A DNA stretch of 64,000 nt. It comes from WHSW01 sp963769945 (lineage in GTDB: Bacteria; Actinomycetota; Thermoleophilia; Solirubrobacterales; 70-9). The DNA lies in the NCBI GenBank assembly GCA_963769945.1, contig CAVYOA010000001.1:62001-126000 (forward strand), given 5' to 3'. Positions 54,637 to 63,753 of this stretch are shown here, piece by piece. Under the pieces are notes generated by a model. That model saw only the letters and a list, made by a program, of their open reading frames with translations, had not been told where the DNA came from and searched no databases. Each line of letters begins with the position of its first letter. The stretch's first letter is position 1. The position numbers and the translations under genes were made by a program.

Positions 54637-55662
54637 CTAGCCGATCGAGTTCTGGTAGAGCACGTAGCCGATCCCGCCGCAAACCGCGGCGATGATCCAG
54701 AAGCGCAGCATGATCTTCGTCTCCGACCAGGCCAGCAGCTCGAAGTGGTGATGCACCGGCGCCATCAGCAAGACGCGGCGGCGAAAGGCCTTGAAGCTGA
54801 TCACCTGAACCGCCACCGAGAGTGCCTCGATGACGAAGATGCCGCCAAGGATGATCAAGAGCAGCTCGGTCTGAGTCATCACCGCGAGCGCTCCGATCGC
54901 GCCGCCGAGACCGAGCGAGCCTGTATCGCCCATGAAGATCGCGGCGGGAAAGGCGTTGAACCAGAGGAAGCCGACCGAGGCGCCGACGAAGCAGGCGCTG
55001 AGCAGCGCCAGGCCCTCCTGGCCGTTGGTGATCGTGATCGCCATGTAGGCAAGCAGGACGATCGCGCAGCAGCCCGCCGCGAGTCCGTCGAGCCCGTCTG
55101 AGAGGTTGACCGCATTCGAGGCGCCGGCGATGACGAGGAAGGTGAAGATCAGATACGGAATCGGCCCGATGTAGATCTCGGTGTCGAAGATCCGTGACTC
55201 CAGCGCCGGCTCGAAGCCGAGCTCGTCGTAGGCGATCCACCACAGTGCCAAGGCGATCGCGATCTGACCGAGCAGCTTGTAACGGGCCGAAAGCCCGAGC
55301 GAGCGACGCTTTGAGATCTTGATGAAGTCGTCGGCGAAGCCGAGCCCGGCGCAGGCAAACGCGACTCCGAAGACGGCAAGGCTCGCCGTGTCGCGATCGG
55401 AGAGCACCAGATACGGCACGGCAACCGCGAGGAAGATGATCAGCCCGCCCATCGTCGGTGTCCCGGCCTTCGCGTGATGCTCTTGCGGGCCGTCCTCGCG
55501 GATCTGCTGGCCGAACTCCTTCACGCGCAGGTAGTCGATGAACTTCGGGCCGAGGAAGATCGTCAGCAACATCGCCGCCATTCCGGCGATCAGCACCTCA
55601 CCGCGGTCGATCGTGTTCGACGCGATATCCGTGAGCTGGGCGAGGGTGGTGACGGCGCTCAT
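54637..55662 (-). CDS. mraY: Phospho-N-acetylmuramoyl-pentapeptide transferase
   Basis: Integral membrane enzyme that makes lipid I. About ten helices in 341 residues; AGTPTMGGLIIF, CAGLGFADDFIK (catalytic Asp pair), NAVNLSDGLDGLAAG and FMGDTGSLGLGGAIG are hallmark motifs, and APVHHHFELLAWSETKIM is the conserved HHH loop. It overlaps murF by 4 bases. Confidence 0.96.
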   Translation of the reverse strand: MSAVTTLAQLTDIASNTIDRGEVLIAGMAAMLLTIFLGPKFIDYLRVKEFGQQIREDGPQEHHAKAGTPTMGGLIIFLAVAVPYLVLSDRDTASLAVFGVAFACAGLGFADDFIKISKRRSLGLSARYKLLGQIAIALALWWIAYDELGFEPALESRIFDTEIYIGPIPYLIFTFLVIAGASNAVNLSDGLDGLAAGCCAIVLLAYMAITITNGQEGLALLSACFVGASVGFLWFNAFPAAIFMGDTGSLGLGGAIGALAVMTQTELLLIILGGIFVIEALSVAVQVISFKAFRRRVLLMAPVHHHFELLAWSETKIMLRFWIIAAVCGGIGYVLYQNSIG

Positions 55663-57023
55663 GACACCGCGCGCACCGCGCGTAGGTACTCAGTCGTAAA
55701 CGCCTCCAAGCCGATCGAGCGCGAGCCCTTGACCAGCAGCGTGTCACCCTCGGCGGCGAGGGCGCGGACGACCTCGACAGCGGCCTCGGGGTCGGCCACC
55801 CAGTCGTCGGGCGCGTAAGCGCGGGCCAGCTCACCGACGCCGACAATTGCGTCGATCCCGAGCGCCCGCGCGTGAGCCGCGGCCTCGCGGTGATAGGCGG
55901 GACCTTCGGGGCCGAGCTCGGCCATGCCGCCGAGCACGGCTATGCGCCGCCCGCCCGCCGGCGTCTGAAGCGAAGCGAGATGGTCGAGCGCGGCGCGCAT
56001 CGAGATCGGGTTGGCGTTGTAGCAATCGTTGACGAGCACCGAGCCTCCGGGCAGCTCATGAAGCTCGCCCCGTAGCCGGGAGAAGGATATGCCCGCCGTC
56101 CGACGCGCCATCTCGGCGACGGACGCTTCGAGCGCTACGCCGATCGCAACCGCACAGGTCGCGTTTAAGACGTTGTGGGCTTCGGCGAACGGGAACTCGA
56201 AGCTCACCCGAGCCTGAGGCGTCACGATCTCGGCCTTGGTTTGAGCGCCGTTTCGCTTCTCGGCGCGAGCAAAGACGTCGCCGCCGGGCCCGAAGGTGAC
56301 GGTCGCGAGCTCTTGGCGCAGGTGCGGGCGCAGGGCCTCGGCATCGGCGGGGATCACGGCCTTGCCGTCGGCTTTCAATCCGCTGAGGATCTCGGCCTTA
56401 GCGGCGACGATCGCCTCGAGTGTGCCAAGAAGCTCGATGTGTACGGGGCCGACATTGGTGATCGTGGCGACGTCCGGCTCTGCGATCTCACAGAGCTCGG
56501 CGATCTGGCCGAGCCCGCGCATCGCCATCTCCAAGATCATGCACTCCGTCTCGGGCGGGGCCTCGAGGATCGCCAGCGGCAGACCGATTTCGGTGTTGAA
56601 GTTCTCGCGGCTGGCGTGGGTGCGAAAGGGCAGCAGCGCTCGAGCGATGTCCTTGACCGAGGTCTTGCCGGTCGATCCCGTGATTCCGACGACCGGACAG
56701 CCGAGCTCGCGTCGCCAGCCGCGTGCGAGCGCCTGTAGTGAGCGCAGCGGATCTTCGCTCGCGAGCACCCAACCGTCTACGGACTCCACGGCCACGGCTT
56801 GGGCGCGTGCAGGCTCGACGACGACCCCCCAGGCTCCGTTCGCGAGCGCCTCGGCGGCGAACTGTCCACCGTCGGCGCTGGCGCCCGCCAAACCGAAGAA
56901 GAGGTCGTGCGGCCCGGCCTCGCGCGAGTCGATCACCGCTCGGCCCGCTCGACCGGGTCCGCCGCTGCGGACGATCTCAGCCGTCGCCTCGGCGGCCAGG
57001 CGCTCGGGCGCGAGCTCGATCAC
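55659..57023 (-). CDS. murF: UDP-N-acetylmuramoyl-tripeptide-D-alanyl-D-alanine ligase
   Basis: Adds D-Ala-D-Ala to the stem. Motifs: DLFFGLAGASADGGQFAAEA, VVGITGSTGKTSVKDIARAL, TNVGPVHIE, NDCYNANPISMRAAL and VLGGMAELG. 454 residues. It overlaps murE and mraY by 4 bases each, so the three are translationally coupled. Confidence 0.95.
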   Translation of the reverse strand: MIELAPERLAAEATAEIVRSGGPGRAGRAVIDSREAGPHDLFFGLAGASADGGQFAAEALANGAWGVVVEPARAQAVAVESVDGWVLASEDPLRSLQALARGWRRELGCPVVGITGSTGKTSVKDIARALLPFRTHASRENFNTEIGLPLAILEAPPETECMILEMAMRGLGQIAELCEIAEPDVATITNVGPVHIELLGTLEAIVAAKAEILSGLKADGKAVIPADAEALRPHLRQELATVTFGPGGDVFARAEKRNGAQTKAEIVTPQARVSFEFPFAEAHNVLNATCAVAIGVALEASVAEMARRTAGISFSRLRGELHELPGGSVLVNDCYNANPISMRAALDHLASLQTPAGGRRIAVLGGMAELGPEGPAYHREAAAHARALGIDAIVGVGELARAYAPDDWVADPEAAVEVVRALAAEGDTLLVKGSRSIGLEAFTTEYLRAVRAVS

Positions 57024-58501
57024 GCGCGCGAGACGGCGAGGGCGAGGAGCTCTTCGCGGGCGACCTCGCGATCGTCGAAGGGGTTCTTGCGCCCGTGCTC
57101 GAACTCCTGACCTTGCTCGTGGCCCTTGCCGGTGATGACCACGGTGTCGCCCGCCGCAGCCAGCGCCAGCGCGCGCGCGATCGCGGCGCGGCGGTCGGGC
57201 TCGGTCTCGATCTGGGCCGTAGCGGCTGCACCCGCCATACCCGCGCGGATCTCCTCGATGATCGCAAGCGGATCCTCGGAGCGGGGATTGTCGGAGGTGA
57301 TAATGGCGACGTCGGCGAGCCGCGCCGCGATCTCTCCCATCTGCGGACGCTTGTCGCGGTCGCGGTCGCCGCCGCAGCCGAAAACGCTGATCAAGCCGCT
57401 GCCAGGCGCCGTGATCTGGCGCGCGGCGGCGAGCACATTCTCGAGTGAGTCGGGAGTGTGGGCATAGTCGACCAGGACGGCGAACGGCTGACCCTCGTCG
57501 ATCGGTTCGAGGCGGCCGGGAACGCGCTCGGCCAGCGCCAGTGCTGCCACGATCTGGTCGAGCTCGAGTCCCAAAGCGGCAGTCACGGCAAGTGCGCAGA
57601 GCGCATTGGCGACATTGAAGCGACCGGGGAGCGCCAGGATCACATCGGCTTCGCCGTCCGGCGCGATGCAGTGAAAGCGCGAGCCCGAAGCGTCGAAGCT
57701 GACATCGACCGCGCGAAAGTCGGCGCGCTCGTCGCCGGCGGCGGAGAACGTGGTCGCCTCGAACTCGACCGCGAGCCTGTCGCCGTAGGGGTCATCGAGG
57801 TTGATCACGGCGCGCTCGGCGCGCTCGCCGCTGAACAGCCGCCGCTTGGCAAGGAAGTAGTCCTCCATGTCGGCGTGGAAGTCGAGATGGTCCTGGGTCA
57901 GGTTGGTGAAGGCGCCAATCGCGAAACGAACGCCGTCGACACGGTTGAGCGCAAGCGCGTGAGACGAAACCTCGATCACAGCGGCACGGTCGCCCGCTGC
58001 CAGCATCCGGCTCAGCGTCGCCTGCATCGTGATCGCCTCCGGCGTCGTGCGCACGACCTCCTCCTCGACGCCACCGACCACCTGTTTGACAGTTCCCAGC
58101 AGCCCGGTCTGAACCCCAGCGTGCTCGAGGATGTGGCGAACCAGGAACGCGGTGGTCGTCTTGCCGTTGGTGCCGGTGATGCCGATCACTCGCAGCTGCG
58201 CGCTGGGATCCGCGTAGAAGCGCACAGCGGCGTGAGCCATTGCCGCGCGGGCGTTCGCGACCCTGGCCTGAACGACGTGCGGTTCGAGCTCGAGCGGGCG
58301 TTCGACGACAACGGCGGCCGCCCCGGCCTGCACCGCGAGCCGCGCAAAGTCGTGACCGTCGCTGGTATAGCCGGGCACGCAGAAGAAGAGCGCGCCGTCG
58401 ATCACCTGACGGCTGTCATAGGCCAGTGCCGAGATCTCGATCTCACCGTCGCCGACGATCTCGATCACGTCGGAACCGGCGAGCAGATCGCGCAGCTTCA
58501 T
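57020..58501 (-). CDS. murE: UDP-N-acetylmuramoyl-L-alanyl-D-glutamate-2,6-diaminopimelate ligase
   Basis: Adds the third stem residue. DSRQVIDGALFFCVPG, VIGITGTNGKTTTAFLVRHIL and the specificity motif DNPRSEDP are present. DNPR is the signature of meso-diaminopimelate rather than lysine addition, which tells the peptidoglycan type. TAGACT 7 bases before the ATG suggests an internal leaderless promoter in the 30-base gap after ftsI. Confidence 0.95.
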   Translation of the reverse strand: MKLRDLLAGSDVIEIVGDGEIEISALAYDSRQVIDGALFFCVPGYTSDGHDFARLAVQAGAAAVVVERPLELEPHVVQARVANARAAMAHAAVRFYADPSAQLRVIGITGTNGKTTTAFLVRHILEHAGVQTGLLGTVKQVVGGVEEEVVRTTPEAITMQATLSRMLAAGDRAAVIEVSSHALALNRVDGVRFAIGAFTNLTQDHLDFHADMEDYFLAKRRLFSGERAERAVINLDDPYGDRLAVEFEATTFSAAGDERADFRAVDVSFDASGSRFHCIAPDGEADVILALPGRFNVANALCALAVTAALGLELDQIVAALALAERVPGRLEPIDEGQPFAVLVDYAHTPDSLENVLAAARQITAPGSGLISVFGCGGDRDRDKRPQMGEIAARLADVAIITSDNPRSEDPLAIIEEIRAGMAGAAATAQIETEPDRRAAIARALALAAAGDTVVITGKGHEQGQEFEHGRKNPFDDREVAREELLALAVSRA

Positions 58502-58531
58502 CGCAGGGAGTCTATGAACAGGCGCTAGCCA

Positions 58532-60226
58532 CTAGTCCTGGTCCGGGGCGATGCCCAGATACGGCAGCGCGAAGTTCGCGATCTCGCCAAACGCGGGCGC
58601 GGCGACGGTGCCACCGTAGTAGTCGCCGCCCTTGGGGTTGTCGACGACGACGGTGACGAGCAGCTGCGGGTTCTCAGCCGGCGCAAAGCCGACGAAGGAG
58701 GCGACGAACTCGGTCTCGGAGTAACCACCGTCGATCGCTTTTTGGGCCGTGCCGGTCTTGCCCGCAAGCGTGTACCCGGGTACCTCGACCGCTGAGGCGG
58801 TGCCGCCGGCCTCGAGCACACCCTCGAGCATCTCGCGCACCTTGGCGGCGTTCTCGGCGCTGATCACGCGATCGCCCGGGTCCGCGGCGACGGGCTCGCC
58901 CGCCTGTTCGAGGACGAGCTTGGGTGTGCGCAGGACGCCGTCGCTTGCGATCGCCGCGTAGGAGGCGGCCATCTGCATCGGCGTCACTGAGAGGCCCTGG
59001 CCCAGCGGAAGGTTGCCCATGGTCGAGCCCGAGTAGTCCGCCGGATCGACGAGGATGCCCTGCTCCTCTCCGGGGAACTCGATGCCCGTCGGCTGTCCGA
59101 AGCCGAAGCGGCGAATCCACTCGTCAAAGCGCCCTCCGTATTTCGAATCGCCGAACTTGTCGTTGAGCGCCAGGCCGATCAGCACAGCGCCGACGTTCGA
59201 GGACTGGGCAAGGATGTCGGCGACCGGCAGCGTGACGTAACCGCGGGCGTGAGACTCCTCGATCTCGCGATCGGCGACCTGCAGGATCGGTGGCAGGTCG
59301 AACATCGTCTCCGGCGTGACGACCTCGTCCTCGAGCGCGCCCGCGACGGTGAAGGCCTTGAACGTCGAGCCGGGCTCGTAGGTGAAGCCGGTGGCCATGT
59401 TGCGAAGTGAGTCGGGATCGAGATCGCTGGTATCGCGCGGGTCGAGGCCGGGCCAGTTGGCCATCGCCAGGACCTCCGAGCCGCGCGGGTCCATGACGAT
59501 CGCCGTTGCCCCGTCGGGCTGATAGGTCTGACCGATCCCGGCGAGAACCCGCTCTGTCTCGGCTTGCAGGCTGGCATCGATCGTCAGCCGCATGTCCGAG
59601 CCGGCAGCGGCGGCGGCGATCGTGTCGCGCTCGAGCTCATCACCAAGAGCGTCGCGAACGACATCGCGTTCGCCGTCGGTGCCGTGCAGGACATCTTCCT
59701 CAGCGGCCTCGAGCCCGGTCAGCCCCTGGTTGTCGATCCCGGTCGTGCCGATCACCTGGCCCGCGAGCCCGCCCTGCGGATAGATGCGCCGGCTGTCGGG
59801 CAGCAGGCCGATGCCGGCGAGGTCGAGCTCGGTGATCTCGGCTGCGGTTTGAAGGTCGATCTTGCGCTCGATGTAGGCGAAGCCCGACTCGGGGTCGGCG
59901 AGCAGCGCCAGGATCTCGTCCTGGTCGGTCTTACCGCCGATCGCCTTGGCGAGCTTGTGCGCGGTCGCCTCGGGATCCTCCACCTGATACGGCGTGGCGA
60001 AGACCGTTGCCGCGTCCTCGGAGACGGCGAGTTCGGCGCCCGTGCGGTCATAGATGGTCCCGCGCGACCCCGGGACGACGACGGTCTCCACCTGCTGGCC
60101 CTTGGCCTCAGCGCTGTACTGGCCGCCGTTTACCCCCTGAACCCAGGCGGCACGAAAGACGACGAGCAAGAACAGGACACAGAACCCCGCAAACAGCAGA
60201 CCGACCCGGCGATCGATCAGGTTCAC
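58532..60226 (-). CDS. ftsI: Division transpeptidase FtsI (PBP3)
   Basis: Class B penicillin-binding protein that cross-links septal wall. One N-terminal membrane helix (about 8-28), a dimerisation domain with GSRGTIYDRTG, and the transpeptidase with STFK (287-290, catalytic Ser287), SSN (342-344) and KTG (490-492). The GTG at 60226 gives 564 residues and overlaps the FtsL-like stop as GTGA; the open frame upstream is a shadow. Confidence 0.94.
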   Translation of the reverse strand: MNLIDRRVGLLFAGFCVLFLLVVFRAAWVQGVNGGQYSAEAKGQQVETVVVPGSRGTIYDRTGAELAVSEDAATVFATPYQVEDPEATAHKLAKAIGGKTDQDEILALLADPESGFAYIERKIDLQTAAEITELDLAGIGLLPDSRRIYPQGGLAGQVIGTTGIDNQGLTGLEAAEEDVLHGTDGERDVVRDALGDELERDTIAAAAAGSDMRLTIDASLQAETERVLAGIGQTYQPDGATAIVMDPRGSEVLAMANWPGLDPRDTSDLDPDSLRNMATGFTYEPGSTFKAFTVAGALEDEVVTPETMFDLPPILQVADREIEESHARGYVTLPVADILAQSSNVGAVLIGLALNDKFGDSKYGGRFDEWIRRFGFGQPTGIEFPGEEQGILVDPADYSGSTMGNLPLGQGLSVTPMQMAASYAAIASDGVLRTPKLVLEQAGEPVAADPGDRVISAENAAKVREMLEGVLEAGGTASAVEVPGYTLAGKTGTAQKAIDGGYSETEFVASFVGFAPAENPQLLVTVVVDNPKGGDYYGGTVAAPAFGEIANFALPYLGIAPDQD

Positions 60227-60966
60227 GGCGTTGCGACTGCTCCGACCGGGGCCGCGGCGGCCGGATCTGTTGGGGCCGAGGTTGGGGCCGTCGGTGGGGT
60301 TGTGACCGCGGGCGCGGGTGCGACCGTCTCTGGCGCGACGGCTGCTGGCTCGACGACCGGCACGGTTTCGACGGGTGCGATCTCTGTCGGGACCACCACC
60401 TCCGTGCTCACGGGCGCGATCGCGCCACCGAGCGTGAGCTCGCCGTTTCGCAACCGCTGCGCCGCCTTGGCCGCGTCGTCGGCGCTCGGTCGCAGATAGG
60501 TGATCACGCTCGGCGCCGGCCAGCGCAGCCCGAGAGCGGTCGCTGCCGCCTGAACCTCGTCGCGCGAGAGCTTCTCGGCGATCTGGGCGCGGTAGGTCGA
60601 GTTGATCCGCGCGAGCTCGTCGGCCGCACTGGCCGCCCGGCTCGAGGATGAGTTGAAGCTCAGCGCCATCACATTGAGCGCGACGATGCCGACGAGCAGA
60701 CTCCCGAGGAGGCCGATCCACAGGCGTCCACGGGTGAGCCAGACGAAGATGCCGGAGTCGGCAATGCCGCCGACGGCGCCCGCCGTGCGCGCGGCCGCGA
60801 CCGGTACGAAACCGCCGATCGGCGTCGGAGCACGACGCGGGGCCGGCTTGCGTGCAGGAGCTCGGCGCGCCGGAGCGGTCCGTGCTTTACGGGCTGGGGC
60901 CGCACGGGCTGTGCGAGCTCTACGGGCTGGTCGTGTGGCGGTTGCGCTCGGGGCCATGATCGTCAC
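60223..60966 (-). CDS. FtsL-like divisome protein with extended basic N-terminus
   Basis: Position between rsmH and ftsI, one membrane helix (LWIGLLGSLLVGIVALNVMAL) and a following heptad-like region (ASAADELARINSTYRAQIAEKLSRDE) fit FtsL, which bridges FtsB and FtsQ. Sequence similarity is too weak to be certain. The first 50 residues are an Ala/Arg/Pro/Lys low-complexity repeat, and the C-terminus is Pro/Thr/Val-rich, so at 247 residues it is much longer than typical FtsL. The GTG overlaps the rsmH stop as GTGA. Confidence 0.7.
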   Translation of the reverse strand: MTIMAPSATATRPARRARTARAAPARKARTAPARRAPARKPAPRRAPTPIGGFVPVAAARTAGAVGGIADSGIFVWLTRGRLWIGLLGSLLVGIVALNVMALSFNSSSSRAASAADELARINSTYRAQIAEKLSRDEVQAAATALGLRWPAPSVITYLRPSADDAAKAAQRLRNGELTLGGAIAPVSTEVVVPTEIAPVETVPVVEPAAVAPETVAPAPAVTTPPTAPTSAPTDPAAAAPVGAVATP

Positions 60967-61964
60967 CTGGGCGGGTTTTCGTCAGTTATGCGGGGGTTTC
61001 CTGCGCCGGCGAGCTTTCGGGCCACACGTAGGCGCGCCGATGAAGCGCGCGGGTTGCGCTCGATCTCGTCTTGCGACGGCTTCACGGCGCGCCTGGAGAT
61101 CAGCTCAGCCTCGGCCTCGCCGCCGCAGACACACACCGGCAGCTCGGGCGGGCAGACGCACTCGCGGGCGAGCTCGGTGAGAAAGCGCTTGACGCGACGA
61201 TCCTCGAGCGAGTGAAACGAGATCGCGGCGAAGCGCCCGCCCTGGGCAAGCAGCGCCCACGCGGTGGGCAGAGCCCGATCGAGCGCGGCGAGCTCACCGT
61301 TGACCGCGATCCGAATCGCCTGAAACGTCCGCTTGGCGGGGTGGCCGCGACCAAAACGGTAAGCGGGCGGCACTGCTGCACGAACTGCGTCGACGAGCTC
61401 TGACGTCGTCTTAAGCGGTCGCAGCCGGACAATCGAAGCTGCGATCGAGCGGGCGTAGCGCTCCTCGCCGAGGTCGCGCAGGATCGTCGCCAGGCGACTT
61501 TGAGGCCACTCGTTTACGACCTCAATCGCGGACAGCGCCTGAGAGCTGTCCATGCGCATGTCGAGCGGCGCGTCGTATGAATAGGAGAAGCCGCGCTCCC
61601 AGGCGTCGAGCTGCATCGACGACATCCCCAGGTCCATGAAGATCAGCTCCGGGCTGACGCCCTCGGCCGCCAGCCGTTCGAGGCCATCGGCGAAATCCGC
61701 GGCGAGAAAGCGGCTGGCACAGCCGAGCTCGGCTTCGATCTCGCCGTAGCGCTCGCGCGCGACGGGATCACGATCGATCGCGATCAGCGTGCCGGTAGGG
61801 CCGATGCGCTCGGCGATCAGGCGCGAGTGGCCGCCGCCGCCGAAGGTGCAGTCGACGACCGCGTCCCCCGGCCCGGGCTCGGCCAAAGCGATCAGCTCGC
61901 TGGCGAGAACCGGAATGTGTTCGATCGGCATATAGGTCAGTGTGGCCATCTGCGCCGGGCTCAT
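60963..61964 (-). CDS. rsmH: 16S rRNA (cytosine-1402-N4) methyltransferase
   Basis: Formerly MraW. HIPVLASELIALAEPGPG, VVDCTFGGGGHSRLIAERIG, FMDLGMSSMQLDAWERGFSY and GHPAKRTFQAIRIAVN are all family signatures. A CxCxx cluster (CVCPPELPVCVCGG) near the end could bind metal. The ATG at 61964 overlaps the mraZ stop as ATGA. Confidence 0.95.
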   Translation of the reverse strand: MSPAQMATLTYMPIEHIPVLASELIALAEPGPGDAVVDCTFGGGGHSRLIAERIGPTGTLIAIDRDPVARERYGEIEAELGCASRFLAADFADGLERLAAEGVSPELIFMDLGMSSMQLDAWERGFSYSYDAPLDMRMDSSQALSAIEVVNEWPQSRLATILRDLGEERYARSIAASIVRLRPLKTTSELVDAVRAAVPPAYRFGRGHPAKRTFQAIRIAVNGELAALDRALPTAWALLAQGGRFAAISFHSLEDRRVKRFLTELARECVCPPELPVCVCGGEAEAELISRRAVKPSQDEIERNPRASSARLRVARKLAGAGNPRITDENPPR

Positions 61965-62401
61965 TGCGGCGGTCCGGCGGCGAGCTTCTCCGCCATCAGC
62001 CCGGCCTGCTGATCGATCTCGGCGTAGTGCTGACTCCACGTCTTCGGGTTCCAGACCTCGGCATGGTCACCGGCGCCGACAACTAGGCATTGACCGGCGA
62101 GCCCAGCGTGGTCGATCAGGTGTCGGGCGATTCGCATGCGCCCGGCCGAGTCGAGCGTCTCGTCTTGGGCTGAGGCATTGAAGCGGCGGTTCATCATCCG
62201 CCCGTCCTGACCCAGGGGGTTGAGTCCGCCGAGGAAACGCTGGCTGAAGTCTTCATAACCTTGCGGCGAGTAGACCTCGACGCAGGGGTCGAGGCCCGCG
62301 ACGAGAACGATCCCCTCGGATAGCTGTCCGCGCCATCGGGCTGGGACGGTGAGGCGATCTTTGGAATCGAGGCTGTGCTCGTACTGACTGCGAAAGGCCA
62401 T
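61961..62401 (-). CDS. mraZ: Transcriptional regulator MraZ
   Basis: AbrB-like DNA-binding protein that heads and autorepresses the dcw operon in other bacteria. The 146 residues contain two SpoVT-like halves: QYEHSLDSKDRLTVPARWR and ETLDSAGRMRIARHLIDHAG (DxxGR motif). Its own promoter carries matching operator repeats. Confidence 0.95.
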   Translation of the reverse strand: MAFRSQYEHSLDSKDRLTVPARWRGQLSEGIVLVAGLDPCVEVYSPQGYEDFSQRFLGGLNPLGQDGRMMNRRFNASAQDETLDSAGRMRIARHLIDHAGLAGQCLVVGAGDHAEVWNPKTWSQHYAEIDQQAGLMAEKLAAGPPQ

Positions 62402-62508
62402 GTCGTCGGAGGCCGAGTTGAGGGTTGAGGTTCGATTCGGGGAAGTTGGGACCGAAGTGGCGAGGTGGGAGGAGCCTCACCACTCCGGTCCTTGGGTCAA
62501 CTCGTTCG

Positions 62509-62540
62509 GCCACGCTAACCCACTTTCACCCACTTTGCAA
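62509..62540 (-). promoter_or_regulatory. mraZ promoter with three 10-bp-spaced MraZ-box repeats
   Basis: On the minus strand a TTGCAA -35 (62535-62540) and a TAGCGT -10 (62512-62517) are 17 bases apart. Two GTGGGT repeats in the spacer (62528-62533 and 62518-62523), plus a weaker GTGGC (62509-62513) overlapping the -10, recur every 10 bases. This is the known architecture of MraZ operators, so MraZ should block its own promoter. The transcript would have a leader of about 100 bases. The rest of the 62402-62598 gap holds TAGGGT for the divergent gene. Confidence 0.7.
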
Positions 62541-62598
62541 CACGAACTTGCATATTTGAGCGTTTCTTTGCATTCGGCCTGCTTGTAGGGTGCTCGCG

Positions 62599-63459
62599 AT
62601 GACCGAGGTCGCACAGATTCCCGACGACGCGGGCGACACCCGCGGACGTCACTTCAAGCGCCTGATGGCGAGCCCGGTCACGCTGGCGTTGACAGCGGTG
62701 GTCGCGGGCATCGCCCTGGTCGCAGTCGGAGCCCAAGCCGGGTTCGGCATCGGCGCGGCGGCGGCCGGCGCTGTCGTCGTTGTGGCTGTGATCTGCGTCT
62801 TCGCCCTCGCCAACTCGGCGGCCCACGACGACTTCTTCAACGCCTATGCGCGGGGGCGCAAGCTGGCCCGAATCGATGGCAAGACAGACCTGCCGCCGCT
62901 GACGCCGCTACTTCGCCGGGGTGATCATCGCTACGCCGAGCAGCGCTTTAACGGGGTCTTGCCGGGCGGGCTCGACGGCAGCCTCTGCCTCTACACGTTC
63001 GAGGAGGAGAGTCGCGACTCCGACGGCAACAAGCAGACCACCTACATGAAGTACACGGTCGTGATCACAGACCTCCCGGCATCGGCAGGGCTGATGCACG
63101 AGCTGTTCTGCCAGCGGCGCTTCGGCTTTCGCTTCCTCGACGGCGCCGAGGACGCGTTTCGTAAGCGCCAGCGTGTCCAGCACGAATCCGAGGCCGTCGA
63201 CAAGCAGTTCGAGGTCTTCATCGGCGAGCACGACGACATGAACACGGCGCGCCAGGTTCTCTCGCCCACGTTCTTGGTCTGGCTCGAGAGTCACTCACCC
63301 GAGGCGTTTGCCTTCGAACTCGTCGCCGGCTCGCTGGTAACCAACGTCAAGGGACACAAGAAGAGCTCGAGCGAGCTCGACGTCCTCTGCACCGCTTCGG
63401 CTGCGGTCGCGCGCCGGATCCAGGAAGAGGCGGCGGAGCTGAGCGCGCCGGCGCACTAA
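62599..63459 (+). CDS. Conserved hypothetical membrane protein
   Basis: A 286-residue protein with two adjacent membrane helices near the N-terminus (about 30-75) and a cytosolic C-terminal domain (DGSLCLYTFEEESRDSDGN, FEVFIGEHDDMNTARQVLSP). I do not recognise the family with confidence. The ATG at 62599 is chosen because TAGGGT lies 7 bases upstream. It shares the intergenic region with mraZ, running in the opposite direction. Confidence 0.7.
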   Translation: MTEVAQIPDDAGDTRGRHFKRLMASPVTLALTAVVAGIALVAVGAQAGFGIGAAAAGAVVVVAVICVFALANSAAHDDFFNAYARGRKLARIDGKTDLPPLTPLLRRGDHRYAEQRFNGVLPGGLDGSLCLYTFEEESRDSDGNKQTTYMKYTVVITDLPASAGLMHELFCQRRFGFRFLDGAEDAFRKRQRVQHESEAVDKQFEVFIGEHDDMNTARQVLSPTFLVWLESHSPEAFAFELVAGSLVTNVKGHKKSSSELDVLCTASAAVARRIQEEAAELSAPAH

Positions 63460-63468
63460 CCTGAGCGC

Positions 63469-63744
63469 ATGTGCAGAAACATCCGCACCCTTCATAACTT
63501 CGAGCCACCCGCGTCCGCCGAGGAGGTTGAAGCCGCAGCCCTGCAATACGTTCGCAAGGTCAGCGGTTCGACCAAGCCGTCACGAGCCAATGCCGAGGCC
63601 TTCGACCGCGCCGTCGCCCAGGTGGCGGAGGTAACGCGCGAGCTGCTTGACGAGCTCGTTACCTCGGCGCCGCCGAAAGATCGCGAGATCGAGGCGGCCA
63701 AGCGCAAGGCGCTGGCAGCCAAGCGCTACGCGACCGCGGCCTAG
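63469..63744 (+). CDS. DUF2277 family protein
   Basis: A 91-residue soluble protein. MCRNIRTLHNFEPPASAEEV and ALQYVRKVSGSTKPS are the conserved core of DUF2277, whose role is unknown. TAACCT, beginning in the TAA stop of the previous gene, ends 6 bases before the ATG, a leaderless layout. Confidence 0.85.
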   Translation: MCRNIRTLHNFEPPASAEEVEAAALQYVRKVSGSTKPSRANAEAFDRAVAQVAEVTRELLDELVTSAPPKDREIEAAKRKALAAKRYATAA

Positions 63745-63753
63745 GGTTCCAGC

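Noticed and set aside
62429..62440. GGTTCGATTC-like tRNA T-loop sequence upstream of mraZ
   Set aside because: Flanking bases do not pair into a T stem, and no acceptor, D or anticodon arm is present.
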